Below, piece by piece: positions 14,682 through 22,542 of a stretch of 64,000 nucleotides of DNA. The position numbers and the translations under genes are program-made. The notes below the pieces were generated by a model, which was not told where the DNA came from, searched no databases, and saw only the letters and a program-made list of their open reading frames with translations. The DNA comes from Collinsella sp. (GTDB taxonomy: Bacteria; Actinomycetota; Coriobacteriia; Coriobacteriales; Coriobacteriaceae), in the NCBI GenBank assembly GCA_031295385.1, contig JAUMOL010000010.1, positions 1 through 64,000 of the forward strand, in the 5' to 3' direction. Within the stretch, counting starts at the first letter, position 1; every line of letters starts with the position of its first letter.

Positions 14682-15620
14682 TTATCGGCGTAGGAAAGCG
14701 TATGTGCTGGTAGCCGCTATGGCTCCGTCCGAAACGGCGGTCACAACCTGGCGTAAACGCTTGGAACGGATATCGCCGGCTGCGAATAAGCCGGGTGTAC
14801 GGGTGGCCATCGAATCGTCGGTAACAATGCCGCCGTCCGTAGCCAGATCGACTAGGTGCTCAACGAGCTCGGTGTGTGGCTGCGTGCCCGCAAAGACAAA
14901 GATGCCAAAAGAGCCAGGTTCAAAGGACTCAGCGTGCATTTCACCAGTCGCATTGTCCTTAAATGTAATTGTCGTAGGCATCGCTTCACCAGAAAGCTCA
15001 ACAATACTAGTTTGGTACCTAACTGAAATATTATCCTTAGCAAGTACCCTATTCACAACGCCCTCGGGTGCACGGAACTGATCGCGACGCAGCACAATGG
15101 TCACGCTGCTGGCAATGTCGGACAGGAACAGCGCCTCCTCGCATGCCGAATTGCCGCCTCCAATAACAAAGACCTGCTTGCCGCGGAAGAACATGCCGTC
15201 GCACGTCGCGCAATACGAAACGCCACGACCGCGATACATATCCTCGCCAACAAAACCAGCAGGACGCGGCGTGGCACCCATGCACGCAATGACGCTCTTG
15301 GCCGTCGTGTCGCCCATATCATGATGGATGGTAAATTGAGCCGCATCGGCATCGTAATCGACGCCTGTCACCATACTCCATTCAACCTGAGCTCCCAGGC
15401 CTTCAGCATGCTGTTGGAATCGCTCACCAAGTTCAACACCGCTCAGCAGCGGAATGCCAGGATAATTCTCAATCTCGTTGCTCGTAGCAATCTGTCCGCC
15501 AGACATGCCCTGCTCAAGGACAGTCGTCGTCAGGTTGGCGCGCGCCGCATAAATGGCGGCAGCATAGCCCGCTGGGCCGCCGCCGATAATCGCAACATCG
15601 ATTGTCTGATCGGTAGTCAT
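14682..15620 (-). CDS. trxB: Thioredoxin reductase
   Basis: ATG 15620 (312 aa) follows GAGAGGAC; the frame is open upstream but that would overlap the divergent gene's promoter. The flavoenzyme passes electrons from NADPH to thioredoxin. Seen are the FAD loop GGGPAG (13-18), the redox pair CATC (137-140), the NADPH loop GGGNSACEEA (about 154-163) and the C-terminal FAD motif GLFAAGDIR. Length fits the low-molecular-weight class. It is divergent from the glycosyltransferase gene. No thioredoxin gene is adjacent. Confidence 0.93.
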   Translation of the reverse strand: MTTDQTIDVAIIGGGPAGYAAAIYAARANLTTTVLEQGMSGGQIATSNEIENYPGIPLLSGVELGERFQQHAEGLGAQVEWSMVTGVDYDADAAQFTIHHDMGDTTAKSVIACMGATPRPAGFVGEDMYRGRGVSYCATCDGMFFRGKQVFVIGGGNSACEEALFLSDIASSVTIVLRRDQFRAPEGVVNRVLAKDNISVRYQTSIVELSGEAMPTTITFKDNATGEMHAESFEPGSFGIFVFAGTQPHTELVEHLVDLATDGGIVTDDSMATRTPGLFAAGDIRSKRLRQVVTAVSDGAIAATSTYAFLRR

Positions 15621-15738
15621 GAAGAGTCCTCTCGTCGAAACGTTGTCGTTCTTTGCGCTCATACCCAAATTTACGTGAACGTGACACTCATGCACTACAA
15701 TGATAAATCCGTGTTACAACGTCGAAGGGGAGTTATCG

Positions 15739-17040
15739 ATGGATCAAACGCAGACGAGCGACGACGCTCCCCTGCTCACGCACAGCACTCCCCAATCGAA
15801 GCAAACCACGCTCTTGGCTCAGCAAAAACCCCTCGTGACCATCGTGCACGCGTCGGTCGGCTCGGGCCACAAGGCCGCCGCAAATGCGATTGCGCAGGCA
15901 TTCGACCTCATCCGCGGCACCAATGGCATCCCCGAGGATGTTGAGATTGAAGTGCTCGATATCCTTGATTTTGGACGAATTAAATTCGACGGCAATAAGA
16001 CCGCGGCTTCTTTTACGGGAGCCACGCGCCCCATTTACGACCTGACCTGGCGATATACGCTTACGGGACATCTTCTCTGGGGCGGCGGCACAGCATGGTC
16101 ACGAATTATGTTCCCCGCCTTCAACGAATACGTCCGGACCCGCAGGCCCATAGCCGTGGTCGCAACACACATTACGGCGGCCAACGTCGCTGTGGGCGCC
16201 CGCGTCATCACAGGTATCGATTACCCGGTCATCTGCGTGCCGACCGATTACGAAGTCGAAGGCTTTTGGCCCCACAAGGACACCGACCTATTCTGCGTAG
16301 CCAACGAGTTTATGGCCGAAACGCTGCGCCCGCGCAAGGTTCCCGAGTCAAAGATCCGCATAACGGGCATCCCCATCCGAACCGGTTTCGATTCAGATTA
16401 CAAACGCGAAGATGAGCTCAACAAGTTCAATCTCCCCATAGACAAAACCGTCGTATTGGTGATGGCCGGCGCCAGTTTGCCCCAACCATACGTGCGTTTC
16501 CGTGCCGCGATGGACCACACGCTCCCCTTCTTACGCAGCTTTGAGGATATGCACTTTGTCTTTTTACCGGGCAAGGATAAAGAATACGCTACCCGACTCA
16601 AGACGCTCTTCGACGCCATGAAGCTCGAAAACGTCACGGTACTGGACTACGTGGACGACATGGCGGCCCTCATGCACGGCTGCGACCTGGCAATCCTCAA
16701 ATCAGGCGGACTCACCGTCACCGAGTGCCTGTGCGCGTATCTGCCGATGATCCTACTGGGCAAATCATACGGCCAGGAAAAGGCCAACACCACGATGCTC
16801 ACCGGCATGGGCGCCAGCATGCACGTCACCACCGCACGAGAACTCATCGTGACGCTTCGTCACCTGCACGACCACCCTGAGTCGCTCAAAGCCCTACTCA
16901 TCAACGGCGAAGTCCTGCGCCGTCCACGCGCAGCGGAGGACATCGCCATCGCAACCATGGAGCTCGTAGGCAAACCCCAAAAACGCAAACGAGCCTTCTG
17001 CCGCTTCTACTGGGGCGGAAAACCCGCGCACATCCGCTAG
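15739..17040 (+). CDS. Diacylglycerol glycosyltransferase (UgtP / MGDG-synthase type)
   Basis: ATG 15739 (433 aa) follows GAAGGGGAG. The N-terminal MGDG-synthase domain starts VTIVHASVGSGHKAAANAI (about residues 35-53). The C-terminal GT28-type half has VLVMAGASLPQPYV and the sugar-nucleotide-binding ILKSGGLTVTECLCAYLP with GQEKANTTML. Relatives in Firmicutes add glucose to diacylglycerol for glycolipids and lipoteichoic-acid anchors, acting at the inner membrane face. There is no transmembrane segment. Sugar specificity is not visible. The gene ends 10 nt before the first of three large palindromes. Confidence 0.8.
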   Translation: MDQTQTSDDAPLLTHSTPQSKQTTLLAQQKPLVTIVHASVGSGHKAAANAIAQAFDLIRGTNGIPEDVEIEVLDILDFGRIKFDGNKTAASFTGATRPIYDLTWRYTLTGHLLWGGGTAWSRIMFPAFNEYVRTRRPIAVVATHITAANVAVGARVITGIDYPVICVPTDYEVEGFWPHKDTDLFCVANEFMAETLRPRKVPESKIRITGIPIRTGFDSDYKREDELNKFNLPIDKTVVLVMAGASLPQPYVRFRAAMDHTLPFLRSFEDMHFVFLPGKDKEYATRLKTLFDAMKLENVTVLDYVDDMAALMHGCDLAILKSGGLTVTECLCAYLPMILLGKSYGQEKANTTMLTGMGASMHVTTARELIVTLRHLHDHPESLKALLINGEVLRRPRAAEDIAIATMELVGKPQKRKRAFCRFYWGGKPAHIR

Positions 17041-17050
17041 TCGAATGTCC

Positions 17051-17154
17051 GCCGCTCTGTCGGAGCCGCCCTTATATCATTCCATGCTCAAACATTCTCG
17101 CTTCGCTGCGAAACTGCGCGTGGAACGATATAAGGGCGGCTCCGACAGAGCGGC
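17051..17154 (-). repeat. Structured palindromic element, family 1 copy 1
   Basis: A perfect 28-nt pair (17051-17078 with 17127-17154) encloses a further 8-bp stem and a core. Read on the reverse strand the core is CGCGCAGTTTCGCAGCGAAG then CGAGAATGTTTGAGC. The same core, with one difference, is at 17312-17409 in the other orientation inside unrelated arms. No T-run follows. It begins 10 nt after the glycosyltransferase stop. Confidence 0.85.
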
Positions 17155-17231
17155 TGCGTTTACTTACTAGCAGCTACTTCGGTATCCCCTCCATTAGAAC
17201 CTGCAAAGGTAAAACAGGAAAATATAAATGC

Positions 17232-17280
17232 AGTAAGCCGATGCGACAAAGGAACAGTTCCGTTGTCGCATCGGCTTACT
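17232..17280. repeat. 49-nt near-perfect palindrome between the family 1 copies
   Basis: AGTAAGCCGATGCGACAA pairs exactly with TTGTCGCATCGGCTTACT, and the 13 nt between contain GGAAC / GTTCC with one central base. It is followed by AGAAAGATTTTTT, so it might terminate rightward transcripts, though the T-run is 7 nt away. Confidence 0.75.
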
Positions 17281-17311
17281 AGAAAGATTTTTTAATCTCA
17301 AGCATGTAGTC

Positions 17312-17409
17312 CTTTCGCCTGAGCCCCATACATATCGTCCCGCGCGCAGTTTCGCAGCGCAGCGAGAATGTTTGAGCACGGGATGATATGTATGGGGCTC
17401 AGGCGAAAG
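17312..17409 (+). repeat. Structured palindromic element, family 1 copy 2
   Basis: A perfect 25-nt pair (17312-17336 with 17385-17409) encloses TCCCG / CGGGA and the core CGCGCAGTTTCGCAGCGCAG then CGAGAATGTTTGAGC. Relative to copy 1 the outer arms differ, and the inner stem changes TTCCA/TGGAA to TCCCG/CGGGA, that is two paired substitutions. It starts 16 nt past the dut stop on the reverse strand. Confidence 0.85.
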
Positions 17410-17425
17410 CGGGATACGAGCGCCC

Positions 17426-17869
17426 CTAGGCGACGCCGCTGGAGCCGAAGCCTCCGTTGCCTCGGTCGGTTTCGTCTAGTTCTTCTACTTCTACGAGGTT
17501 GACCGTGGGGACTTCTTGGATGACAAGTTGGGCTATGCGGTCGCCTTTGTTGATTTGGATGTTGTTGGAGGGGTCCAGGTTGATGAGGATAACCTTGAGT
17601 TCTCCTCGGTAGTGGGCGTCGATGAGGCCCGGCGTATTGACTATAGACAGGCCCTGCTTGATGGCCAAGCCGCTTCGGGGCTGGACGAAGCCGGCGTAGC
17701 CATCGGGCAAGGCGATGGCCAGACCAGTAGACACCAGACGGCGTTCGAAGGACTTCAGAACGCAGTCCTCGTTGGAGCGCAAATCCAAGCCGGCATCGGT
17801 GGGATGGGCGTATTTGGGAAGCTCGACGGTGGGATCGAGACGCTTTATGTTGAGGGTAATGTTGGACAT
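17426..17869 (-). CDS. dut: dUTP pyrophosphatase
   Basis: 147 aa, the usual length of trimeric dUTPases. All five motifs are present: DAGLDL (26-31), [24 protein letters not shown] and the C-terminal glycine-rich GNGGFGSSG arm that closes over the substrate. The enzyme hydrolyses dUTP to dUMP, keeping uracil out of DNA and feeding dTMP synthesis. It follows nrdR by only 4 nt on the same strand, so the pair, both concerned with nucleotide supply, is probably one transcript. Confidence 0.93.
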   Translation of the reverse strand: MSNITLNIKRLDPTVELPKYAHPTDAGLDLRSNEDCVLKSFERRLVSTGLAIALPDGYAGFVQPRSGLAIKQGLSIVNTPGLIDAHYRGELKVILINLDPSNNIQINKGDRIAQLVIQEVPTVNLVEVEELDETDRGNGGFGSSGVA

Positions 17870-17873
17870 GGGA

Positions 17874-18317
17874 TCACCTTAGCTTGTCGAGCTCTTGCAG
17901 AAACTCATCGACGTCTTTGAAATCGCGGTAGACCGAGGCAAAACGGATGTACGCCACCTTGTCGATCTTGGCCAAGCGTTTGAGCACCATGTCACCCAAC
18001 TCATGCGACGTGACGGCCGTCAGCGTGCGAGAGCGCAGCTCGACCTCGATGTCGTCGATAATCTCATTGAGCTTCTTAGTGTCGATATCACGCTTGATGG
18101 TGGCGCGCATCAAGCCGACGAGCAGCTTATTGCGATCGAACCGCTGCTTGGTTCCGTCTGACTTAATGACCTCGATTGGGTCTTCGCATCGCTCAAACGT
18201 TGTAAAGCGATAGTTACACGAGCAACATTCGCGACGGCGCTTAATGGTGTTATTTGACTCCTGCATACGGGAATCAACGACGCGGGTATGTGCCTTGCCA
18301 CATTTGGGACAGCGCAT
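17874..18317 (-). CDS. nrdR: Ribonucleotide-reductase repressor NrdR
   Basis: 147 aa with AGGAGGTACC directly before ATG 18317. The zinc ribbon is [13 protein letters not shown] ... [15 protein letters not shown] and the rest is an ATP-cone (about residues 49-135), which senses ATP and dATP. NrdR represses ribonucleotide reductase genes when dATP is high. Upstream lies the LysM gene divergent from lexA. The nrdR-LysM-lexA order is as in mycobacteria (Rv2718c-Rv2720). Confidence 0.93.
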   Translation of the reverse strand: MRCPKCGKAHTRVVDSRMQESNNTIKRRRECCSCNYRFTTFERCEDPIEVIKSDGTKQRFDRNKLLVGLMRATIKRDIDTKKLNEIIDDIEVELRSRTLTAVTSHELGDMVLKRLAKIDKVAYIRFASVYRDFKDVDEFLQELDKLR

Positions 18318-18368
18318 GGTACCTCCTCTTAAACGATAACAAGGGTACCATGCGCAGCGCGATAATGA

Positions 18369-18821
18369 TTACGAACGAGCAGGAACCTTAAGATGCGCAC
18401 CGGCGGCGAGCGAACCATGCTCCAGATGATTGACGTTACGGATCATGTCGGAAGTCTCTTGCGTGGAAAGGCCTTCGATAGGATATTCCTCGGCAAGCGA
18501 CCAAAGAGAATCACCAGGCTGAACGCGAATAGTCTCGTAGGTAACGTTGGAAACGGACTCGGCATACGCGGCGTGACGAGCGCTAAAGACCGACGTAGCA
18601 AGGACAAAGAAGAGCGTAAGCGCAACGGCAACGGCGACAATCGTCGGAACCTTCAGGGCAACGCGGGCCGGCGCAACTACAGCCTGCTGATTGCGAGCAG
18701 GCTTTACGGTCAAAGGCTGAAAACCGGAGCGGCCACCCTGAACAACCGTAAAAGTGGGTTCTGCAGGCGTCTCGAGTTTAAGGGCAAGGTTTCCCTGGAC
18801 CATATCCGTTGCGTTCATCAT
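18369..18821 (-). CDS. LysM membrane protein, ChiZ/YneA-like SOS division inhibitor candidate
   Basis: 150 aa; two adjacent ATGs (18821, 18818) follow GAGGAG. A cytoplasmic tail of about 55 residues leads to one membrane helix (VPTIVAVAVALTLFFVLATS), then a LysM domain (IRVQPGDSLWSLAEEYPIEG ... LKVPARS) that should bind peptidoglycan outside. Divergent pairing with lexA and LysM plus one helix match YneA of Bacillus and ChiZ (Rv2719c) of mycobacteria, which block division during the SOS response. Three LexA boxes lie in the shared promoter. The function is inferred from architecture and place, not sequence identity. Confidence 0.7.
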   Translation of the reverse strand: MMNATDMVQGNLALKLETPAEPTFTVVQGGRSGFQPLTVKPARNQQAVVAPARVALKVPTIVAVAVALTLFFVLATSVFSARHAAYAESVSNVTYETIRVQPGDSLWSLAEEYPIEGLSTQETSDMIRNVNHLEHGSLAAGAHLKVPARS

Positions 18822-18888
18822 GTTCTCCTCTCGCGTGTTTTGCTGAGAACAGTTTTATCAAGCCGCGCGGACAAAAATGTCTAGCGCG

Positions 18889-18902
18889 AGAACGAATGTT
18901 CG
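18889..18902. promoter_or_regulatory. LexA (SOS) box 1
   Basis: AGAACGAATGTTCG has the GAAC-N4-GTTC core. It is the box nearest the LysM gene, about 70 nt from its start. Confidence 0.65.
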
Positions 18903-18916
18903 GTTATTATTATCTT

Positions 18917-18930
18917 CGAACAGTTGTTCC
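18917..18930. promoter_or_regulatory. LexA (SOS) box 2
   Basis: CGAACAGTTGTTCC fits the Gram-positive SOS consensus CGAAC-N4-GTTCG with one mismatch, midway between lexA and the LysM gene. Confidence 0.8.
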
Positions 18931-18944
18931 TGTCAAGCAAAATT

Positions 18945-18958
18945 CGAACATTTGTTTG
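18945..18958. promoter_or_regulatory. LexA (SOS) box 3
   Basis: CGAACATTTGTTTG keeps both half sites of the consensus with one change, 24 nt before the lexA start, suited to autorepression. Confidence 0.7.
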
Positions 18959-18981
18959 ACATGGGTAGAGAGGATGCCCTG

Positions 18982-19626
18982 ATGGCTCGCAAAATCACCA
19001 AGCGTCAGCAGCAAATTTACGACTTCATCAAGGAATATCAGCAGGAGAAGGGTTATCCGCCCAGCGTGCGCGAGATGGCTTCTGCCGTGGGTCTTTCCTC
19101 CCCCAGCACCGTGCACGCCCATCTCTCTGCCCTGGAGGCGCGCGGGCTACTCAAGCGCGATGCTACCAAACCGCGCGCCCTGGAACTCTTTAACGAGGAC
19201 GGTTCCTCGGTCTCAATTTCTAAATCTGACGAGCCCACCGCACCTCGCGGAACGGTCTCGCTGCCGCTCGTTGGTCGCGTCGCAGCTGGGATTCCCATTC
19301 TGGCCGAGCAGAATATCGAAGACACTTTTACTATCCCGACCGAAATCGCCACTGATCAGGGTTCCTTTATCCTTGAGGTACATGGGAGCTCAATGATCAA
19401 TGTCGGCATCTTCAATGGCGATTACATCATCGTCCGCGAGCAAAAGAGTGCCATGAACGGCGAAATTGTCGTGGCCATGATTGATGGTTCAGCGACCGTC
19501 AAGACGTTCTACAAGGAGCAGGGACGTGTACGCCTGCAGCCTGAGAATGACACCATGGAGCCTATCTATGCAACGAATCCCGTTATCTTGGGCAAAGTCG
19601 TCGGCTTAATGCGCCGGTTCTCGTAA
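18982..19626 (+). CDS. lexA: LexA SOS repressor
   Basis: I chose ATG 18982 (214 aa), 7 nt after AGAGAGGA; ATG 18961 is in frame but lacks a site. The N-terminal winged helix (PPSVREMASAVGLSSPSTVH) binds SOS boxes. The self-cleavage bond is A102-G103 in GRVAAGIP, and the catalytic dyad is S137 (HGSSMINVG) with K174 (SATVKTFY). RecA filaments trigger cleavage. Three boxes upstream indicate autoregulation and control of the divergent LysM gene; recA has a matching box at 29142. Confidence 0.95.
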   Translation: MARKITKRQQQIYDFIKEYQQEKGYPPSVREMASAVGLSSPSTVHAHLSALEARGLLKRDATKPRALELFNEDGSSVSISKSDEPTAPRGTVSLPLVGRVAAGIPILAEQNIEDTFTIPTEIATDQGSFILEVHGSSMINVGIFNGDYIIVREQKSAMNGEIVVAMIDGSATVKTFYKEQGRVRLQPENDTMEPIYATNPVILGKVVGLMRRFS

Positions 19627-20330
19627 TGCAAAAACGCATCACCATCTTTGATACCGTCCGCGGGTTTACGATGATTTCAATGGCAGGTTTTCACGCTTGC
19701 TACGATCTCGCCTACCTGTACGACTGGGATATGCCCTGGTTTACCCAGACCGTCTTTCAAGACATCTGGCGCGCCAGCATCAGCTGGGTATTTTTGTTTA
19801 TCGCGGGTTGGATGTGCACCCTTTCGCGCAACAATATCAAACGTGCCGCCAAATACGCCTTAGCAGCACTCGTCGTCTGGCTGGCAACAACACTTGTCTC
19901 AGTCGACGATTCGGTTAATTTTGGCATCATCTACTGCATGGCCTCATGTACCGGCATCGTAGCGTTGACCGATCCCGTCCTTAAGAAGATTTCGGCGAGA
20001 TGGGGCATGTCTCTATGCCTTGTGTTGTTCGCCCTCACCTGGAGCATCCCCAAAACGACCTACCCTGTCCCCTACCTGGCGTGGCTGGGATTTCCGAGCC
20101 CTGGGTTTGTCTCAGGTGATTACTACCCCATCATCCCGTTTATCTTTATGTATCTTGCAGGATACTTCGCCGCACACATAGCGCAGGGAATCGGTAAGAA
20201 CGCCCCAAGATGGGCCTACGCCAACCCCCTGCCGGCGCTCGCCAGCCTTGGACGTCATGCACTCCCCTTTTATCTGCTGCATCAGCCCATCATTCTGGGC
20301 ATTTTGGAGCTCGTCTACTCGGTGCGATAA
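19626..20330 (+). CDS. DUF1624 / HGSNAT-like membrane acyltransferase-family protein
   Basis: 234 aa; its ATG overlaps the lexA stop (TAATG), so translation is likely coupled. About seven membrane helices begin after the signature ITIFDTVRGFTMISMAGFHA (residues 5-24), found in the heparan-alpha-glucosaminide N-acetyltransferase catalytic domain family. AGWMCTLSRNNIKR and a late GRHALPFYLLHQPII also fit. In animals the family moves acetyl groups across membranes; the bacterial substrate is unknown. Being downstream of lexA, it may be SOS-inducible. It overlaps the end of hflX by 16 nt. Confidence 0.75.
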   Translation: MQKRITIFDTVRGFTMISMAGFHACYDLAYLYDWDMPWFTQTVFQDIWRASISWVFLFIAGWMCTLSRNNIKRAAKYALAALVVWLATTLVSVDDSVNFGIIYCMASCTGIVALTDPVLKKISARWGMSLCLVLFALTWSIPKTTYPVPYLAWLGFPSPGFVSGDYYPIIPFIFMYLAGYFAAHIAQGIGKNAPRWAYANPLPALASLGRHALPFYLLHQPIILGILELVYSVR

Positions 20331-21604
20331 CGCTCGAGCCGCGGCGCGATACGGGCCGGCAGCTTCGCCACAATACGAACGCCGTCCTCAAGATATTCCT
20401 CGTGCAAAAGGGTTCCCTGCTCATGCACCAGCGTGATGAGGGCGCCCTCGCGATACGGAATATCAGCAGAGAACAACACATCGGTAGCAGCCGCCTCACG
20501 AGCAATACGGTCGACGAGATCGTCGAGTCCCTCGCCCGTCTGGGCCGAGAACAGCACGGCCTCGGGATAGCGACGACGGAAGCTCAGTCGATCAACGCTA
20601 TCGAGAAGATCGATTTTATTGAATACGGTCAGAGTTAAACGCTCTCCAGCGCCGATCTCATCAAGCACGCGATCGACTGCCTCGAGCTGGCGCTCGTAGT
20701 CCTCGTCAGAGGCATCCACAACTTTAAGGATCAGATCGGCACCAAGAACCTCAGACAGCGTGGACTTAAAGGCATCAACGAGACCATGCGGTAGCTTTTG
20801 AATAAAGCCAACGGTATCGGTAATCGTCATGCCACGACCGCCGGGCAGGCGATACGAACGCGTCGTCGGGTCGAGCGTAGCAAACAGCTTGTCCTGCGAA
20901 AGTACCGTAGAGCCGGTCAGACGATTGAGCAACGTCGATTTTCCGGCATTGGTATAACCGGCTAACGCGACGCGAAACGCCGGTGACTCAATGCGACTCT
21001 TGGATTGAACATCGCGACGCTGTTCAACCTGCTTAAGCTCACGACGAAGCGCAGCGATCTTATTGCGAATGAGGCGACGGTCAACCTCGAGCTGACTTTC
21101 ACCCTGACCAAAGCGTGAGCCGATGCCGCCGCGCGTCTGTTCCTTGGCAAGATGACTCCACATACCGCGCAAACGGGGCAACAGATACTGCAACTGTGCC
21201 AACTGCACCTGCAGACGACCCTCACGGGTCTGAGCGTGCAAGCCAAAGATATCGAGAATCAACGCCGTACGGTCGATAATCTTAACCGGTTCGCCCACGG
21301 CTTTCTCAAGATAAGACTGCTGCGAGGGCGTCAGGTCGTCGTCAAAAATAACGACATCGGCATCCATGCGATGCACCAGGCCGCACAGCTCTTCAACCTT
21401 ACCGGAACCGATAAACGATTTAGGATACGGCTTAACCAGACGCTGTGACAAACGCGCCACGCACTGGGCGCCAGCCGTATGGGCCAGGCGCTCAAGCTCG
21501 TCAAGCGAACGATCGAGCGGCCACGCATTGTCGCGCCACTCAACACCAACTAATATGGCACGCTCGGGCTCGGGTGCCGTGGGAACAAGGGGGAAGCGGG
21601 CCAT
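20315..21604 (-). CDS. hflX: GTPase HflX
   Basis: 429 aa. An N-terminal HflX domain with a long coiled helical insert (about 160-200) carries GIGSRFGQGESQLE, and is followed by a GTPase domain with G1 GYTNAGKSTLLNRL, G3 DTVGF and G4 NKID. HflX binds 50S/70S ribosomes and splits stalled ribosomes under stress. Its start overlaps the miaA stop (TAATG), and the miaB-miaA-hflX cluster is likely one transcript. Its 3' end overlaps the convergent DUF1624 gene. Confidence 0.93.
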   Translation of the reverse strand: MARFPLVPTAPEPERAILVGVEWRDNAWPLDRSLDELERLAHTAGAQCVARLSQRLVKPYPKSFIGSGKVEELCGLVHRMDADVVIFDDDLTPSQQSYLEKAVGEPVKIIDRTALILDIFGLHAQTREGRLQVQLAQLQYLLPRLRGMWSHLAKEQTRGGIGSRFGQGESQLEVDRRLIRNKIAALRRELKQVEQRRDVQSKSRIESPAFRVALAGYTNAGKSTLLNRLTGSTVLSQDKLFATLDPTTRSYRLPGGRGMTITDTVGFIQKLPHGLVDAFKSTLSEVLGADLILKVVDASDEDYERQLEAVDRVLDEIGAGERLTLTVFNKIDLLDSVDRLSFRRRYPEAVLFSAQTGEGLDDLVDRIAREAAATDVLFSADIPYREGALITLVHEQGTLLHEEYLEDGVRIVAKLPARIAPRLERYRTE

Positions 21605-22542
21605 TAGGCAGCCTCAATACAATGCAGGATGTCCTCAACGACCTCATCGATCGTAAACTCGTCCATATCAAACCACACGATACGGTCATCGCGCTTAAAC
21701 CACGAAAGCTGACGTTTGGCATAGCGACGCGAACGCATCTTGATGAGTTCGCGAGCCTCATCCATAGAAATCACGCCATTGAAAGCATCAATGATCTCTT
21801 TATAGCCAATTGCCTGCATCGAAGTCAGGGCATCACCCAGCCCCTGGTCCATAAGACCGCGAACCTCATCGACAAGACCCTGCTCAAACATCAGATCGAC
21901 GCGCAGGTTAATGCGCTCGTAGAGCACCTCGCGATTACGCGTCAGACCAAACCATAGAGCATGATAATGCTCGCGCGGAAAACTAAACTGACTTTTTTGC
22001 TGTGCATAGGAGATACCATCATCATGCATCTCGAGCGCACGAATCACACGGCGCACATTATGGGGATGAATAACAGCAGCCGATTCTGGGTCGCGCTCGG
22101 CAAGCAGGGCATGCAGCTCTTCCTCGCCAATACGCTCGGCAAGCTCCTGATAGCCCATACGACGATCGTCCTCAAGTTCACCCGAAGGAAAGTCCATTTC
22201 ATCGAGGGCGGCCTTGAGATACAGCCCCGTACCTCCGCAAAAAACCGGCAGGCAACCCGAACCAAGGAGACGTTCAACATGCGCGCGAGCGTCAGCCTGA
22301 TAAAGCGCAGCAGAATATGCCACACCCGGCTCTACAATGTCGACGAGACGCAGCGGCACCGTACACTCATCGGGCGCCATCTTTGCGGTACCGATGTCCA
22401 TGCCGCGATAGATTTGCATCGCATCGCACGACAGCACTTCGGACGAAAGATGAGCTGCCAAACGGTCGGCAACATCACTCTTACCAACCGCCGTCGGACC
22501 GACGATCGCAACGGCGGAAAGTCCTGCCCTGGGAGAAACCAT
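21604..22542 (-). CDS. miaA: tRNA dimethylallyltransferase MiaA
   Basis: 312 aa, the family's normal length. The P-loop GPTAVGKSDVA (about 15-25) is followed by DAMQIYRGMDIGTAK and the GGTGLYLKA motif near 105. MiaA transfers dimethylallyl from DMAPP to A37 of tRNAs reading UNN codons, giving i6A. The neighbouring miaB then methylthiolates it, so the two steps are encoded side by side with overlapping stop and start. Confidence 0.95.
   Translation of the reverse strand: MVSPRAGLSAVAIVGPTAVGKSDVADRLAAHLSSEVLSCDAMQIYRGMDIGTAKMAPDECTVPLRLVDIVEPGVAYSAALYQADARAHVERLLGSGCLPVFCGGTGLYLKAALDEMDFPSGELEDDRRMGYQELAERIGEEELHALLAERDPESAAVIHPHNVRRVIRALEMHDDGISYAQQKSQFSFPREHYHALWFGLTRNREVLYERINLRVDLMFEQGLVDEVRGLMDQGLGDALTSMQAIGYKEIIDAFNGVISMDEARELIKMRSRRYAKRQLSWFKRDDRIVWFDMDEFTIDEVVEDILHCIEAA

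Noticed and set aside
17051..17409. CRISPR array or integron attC sites
   Set aside because: There are only two inverted copies per core, no regular spacing of direct repeats, no cas or integron integrase genes, and the conserved part is the loop rather than the ends.
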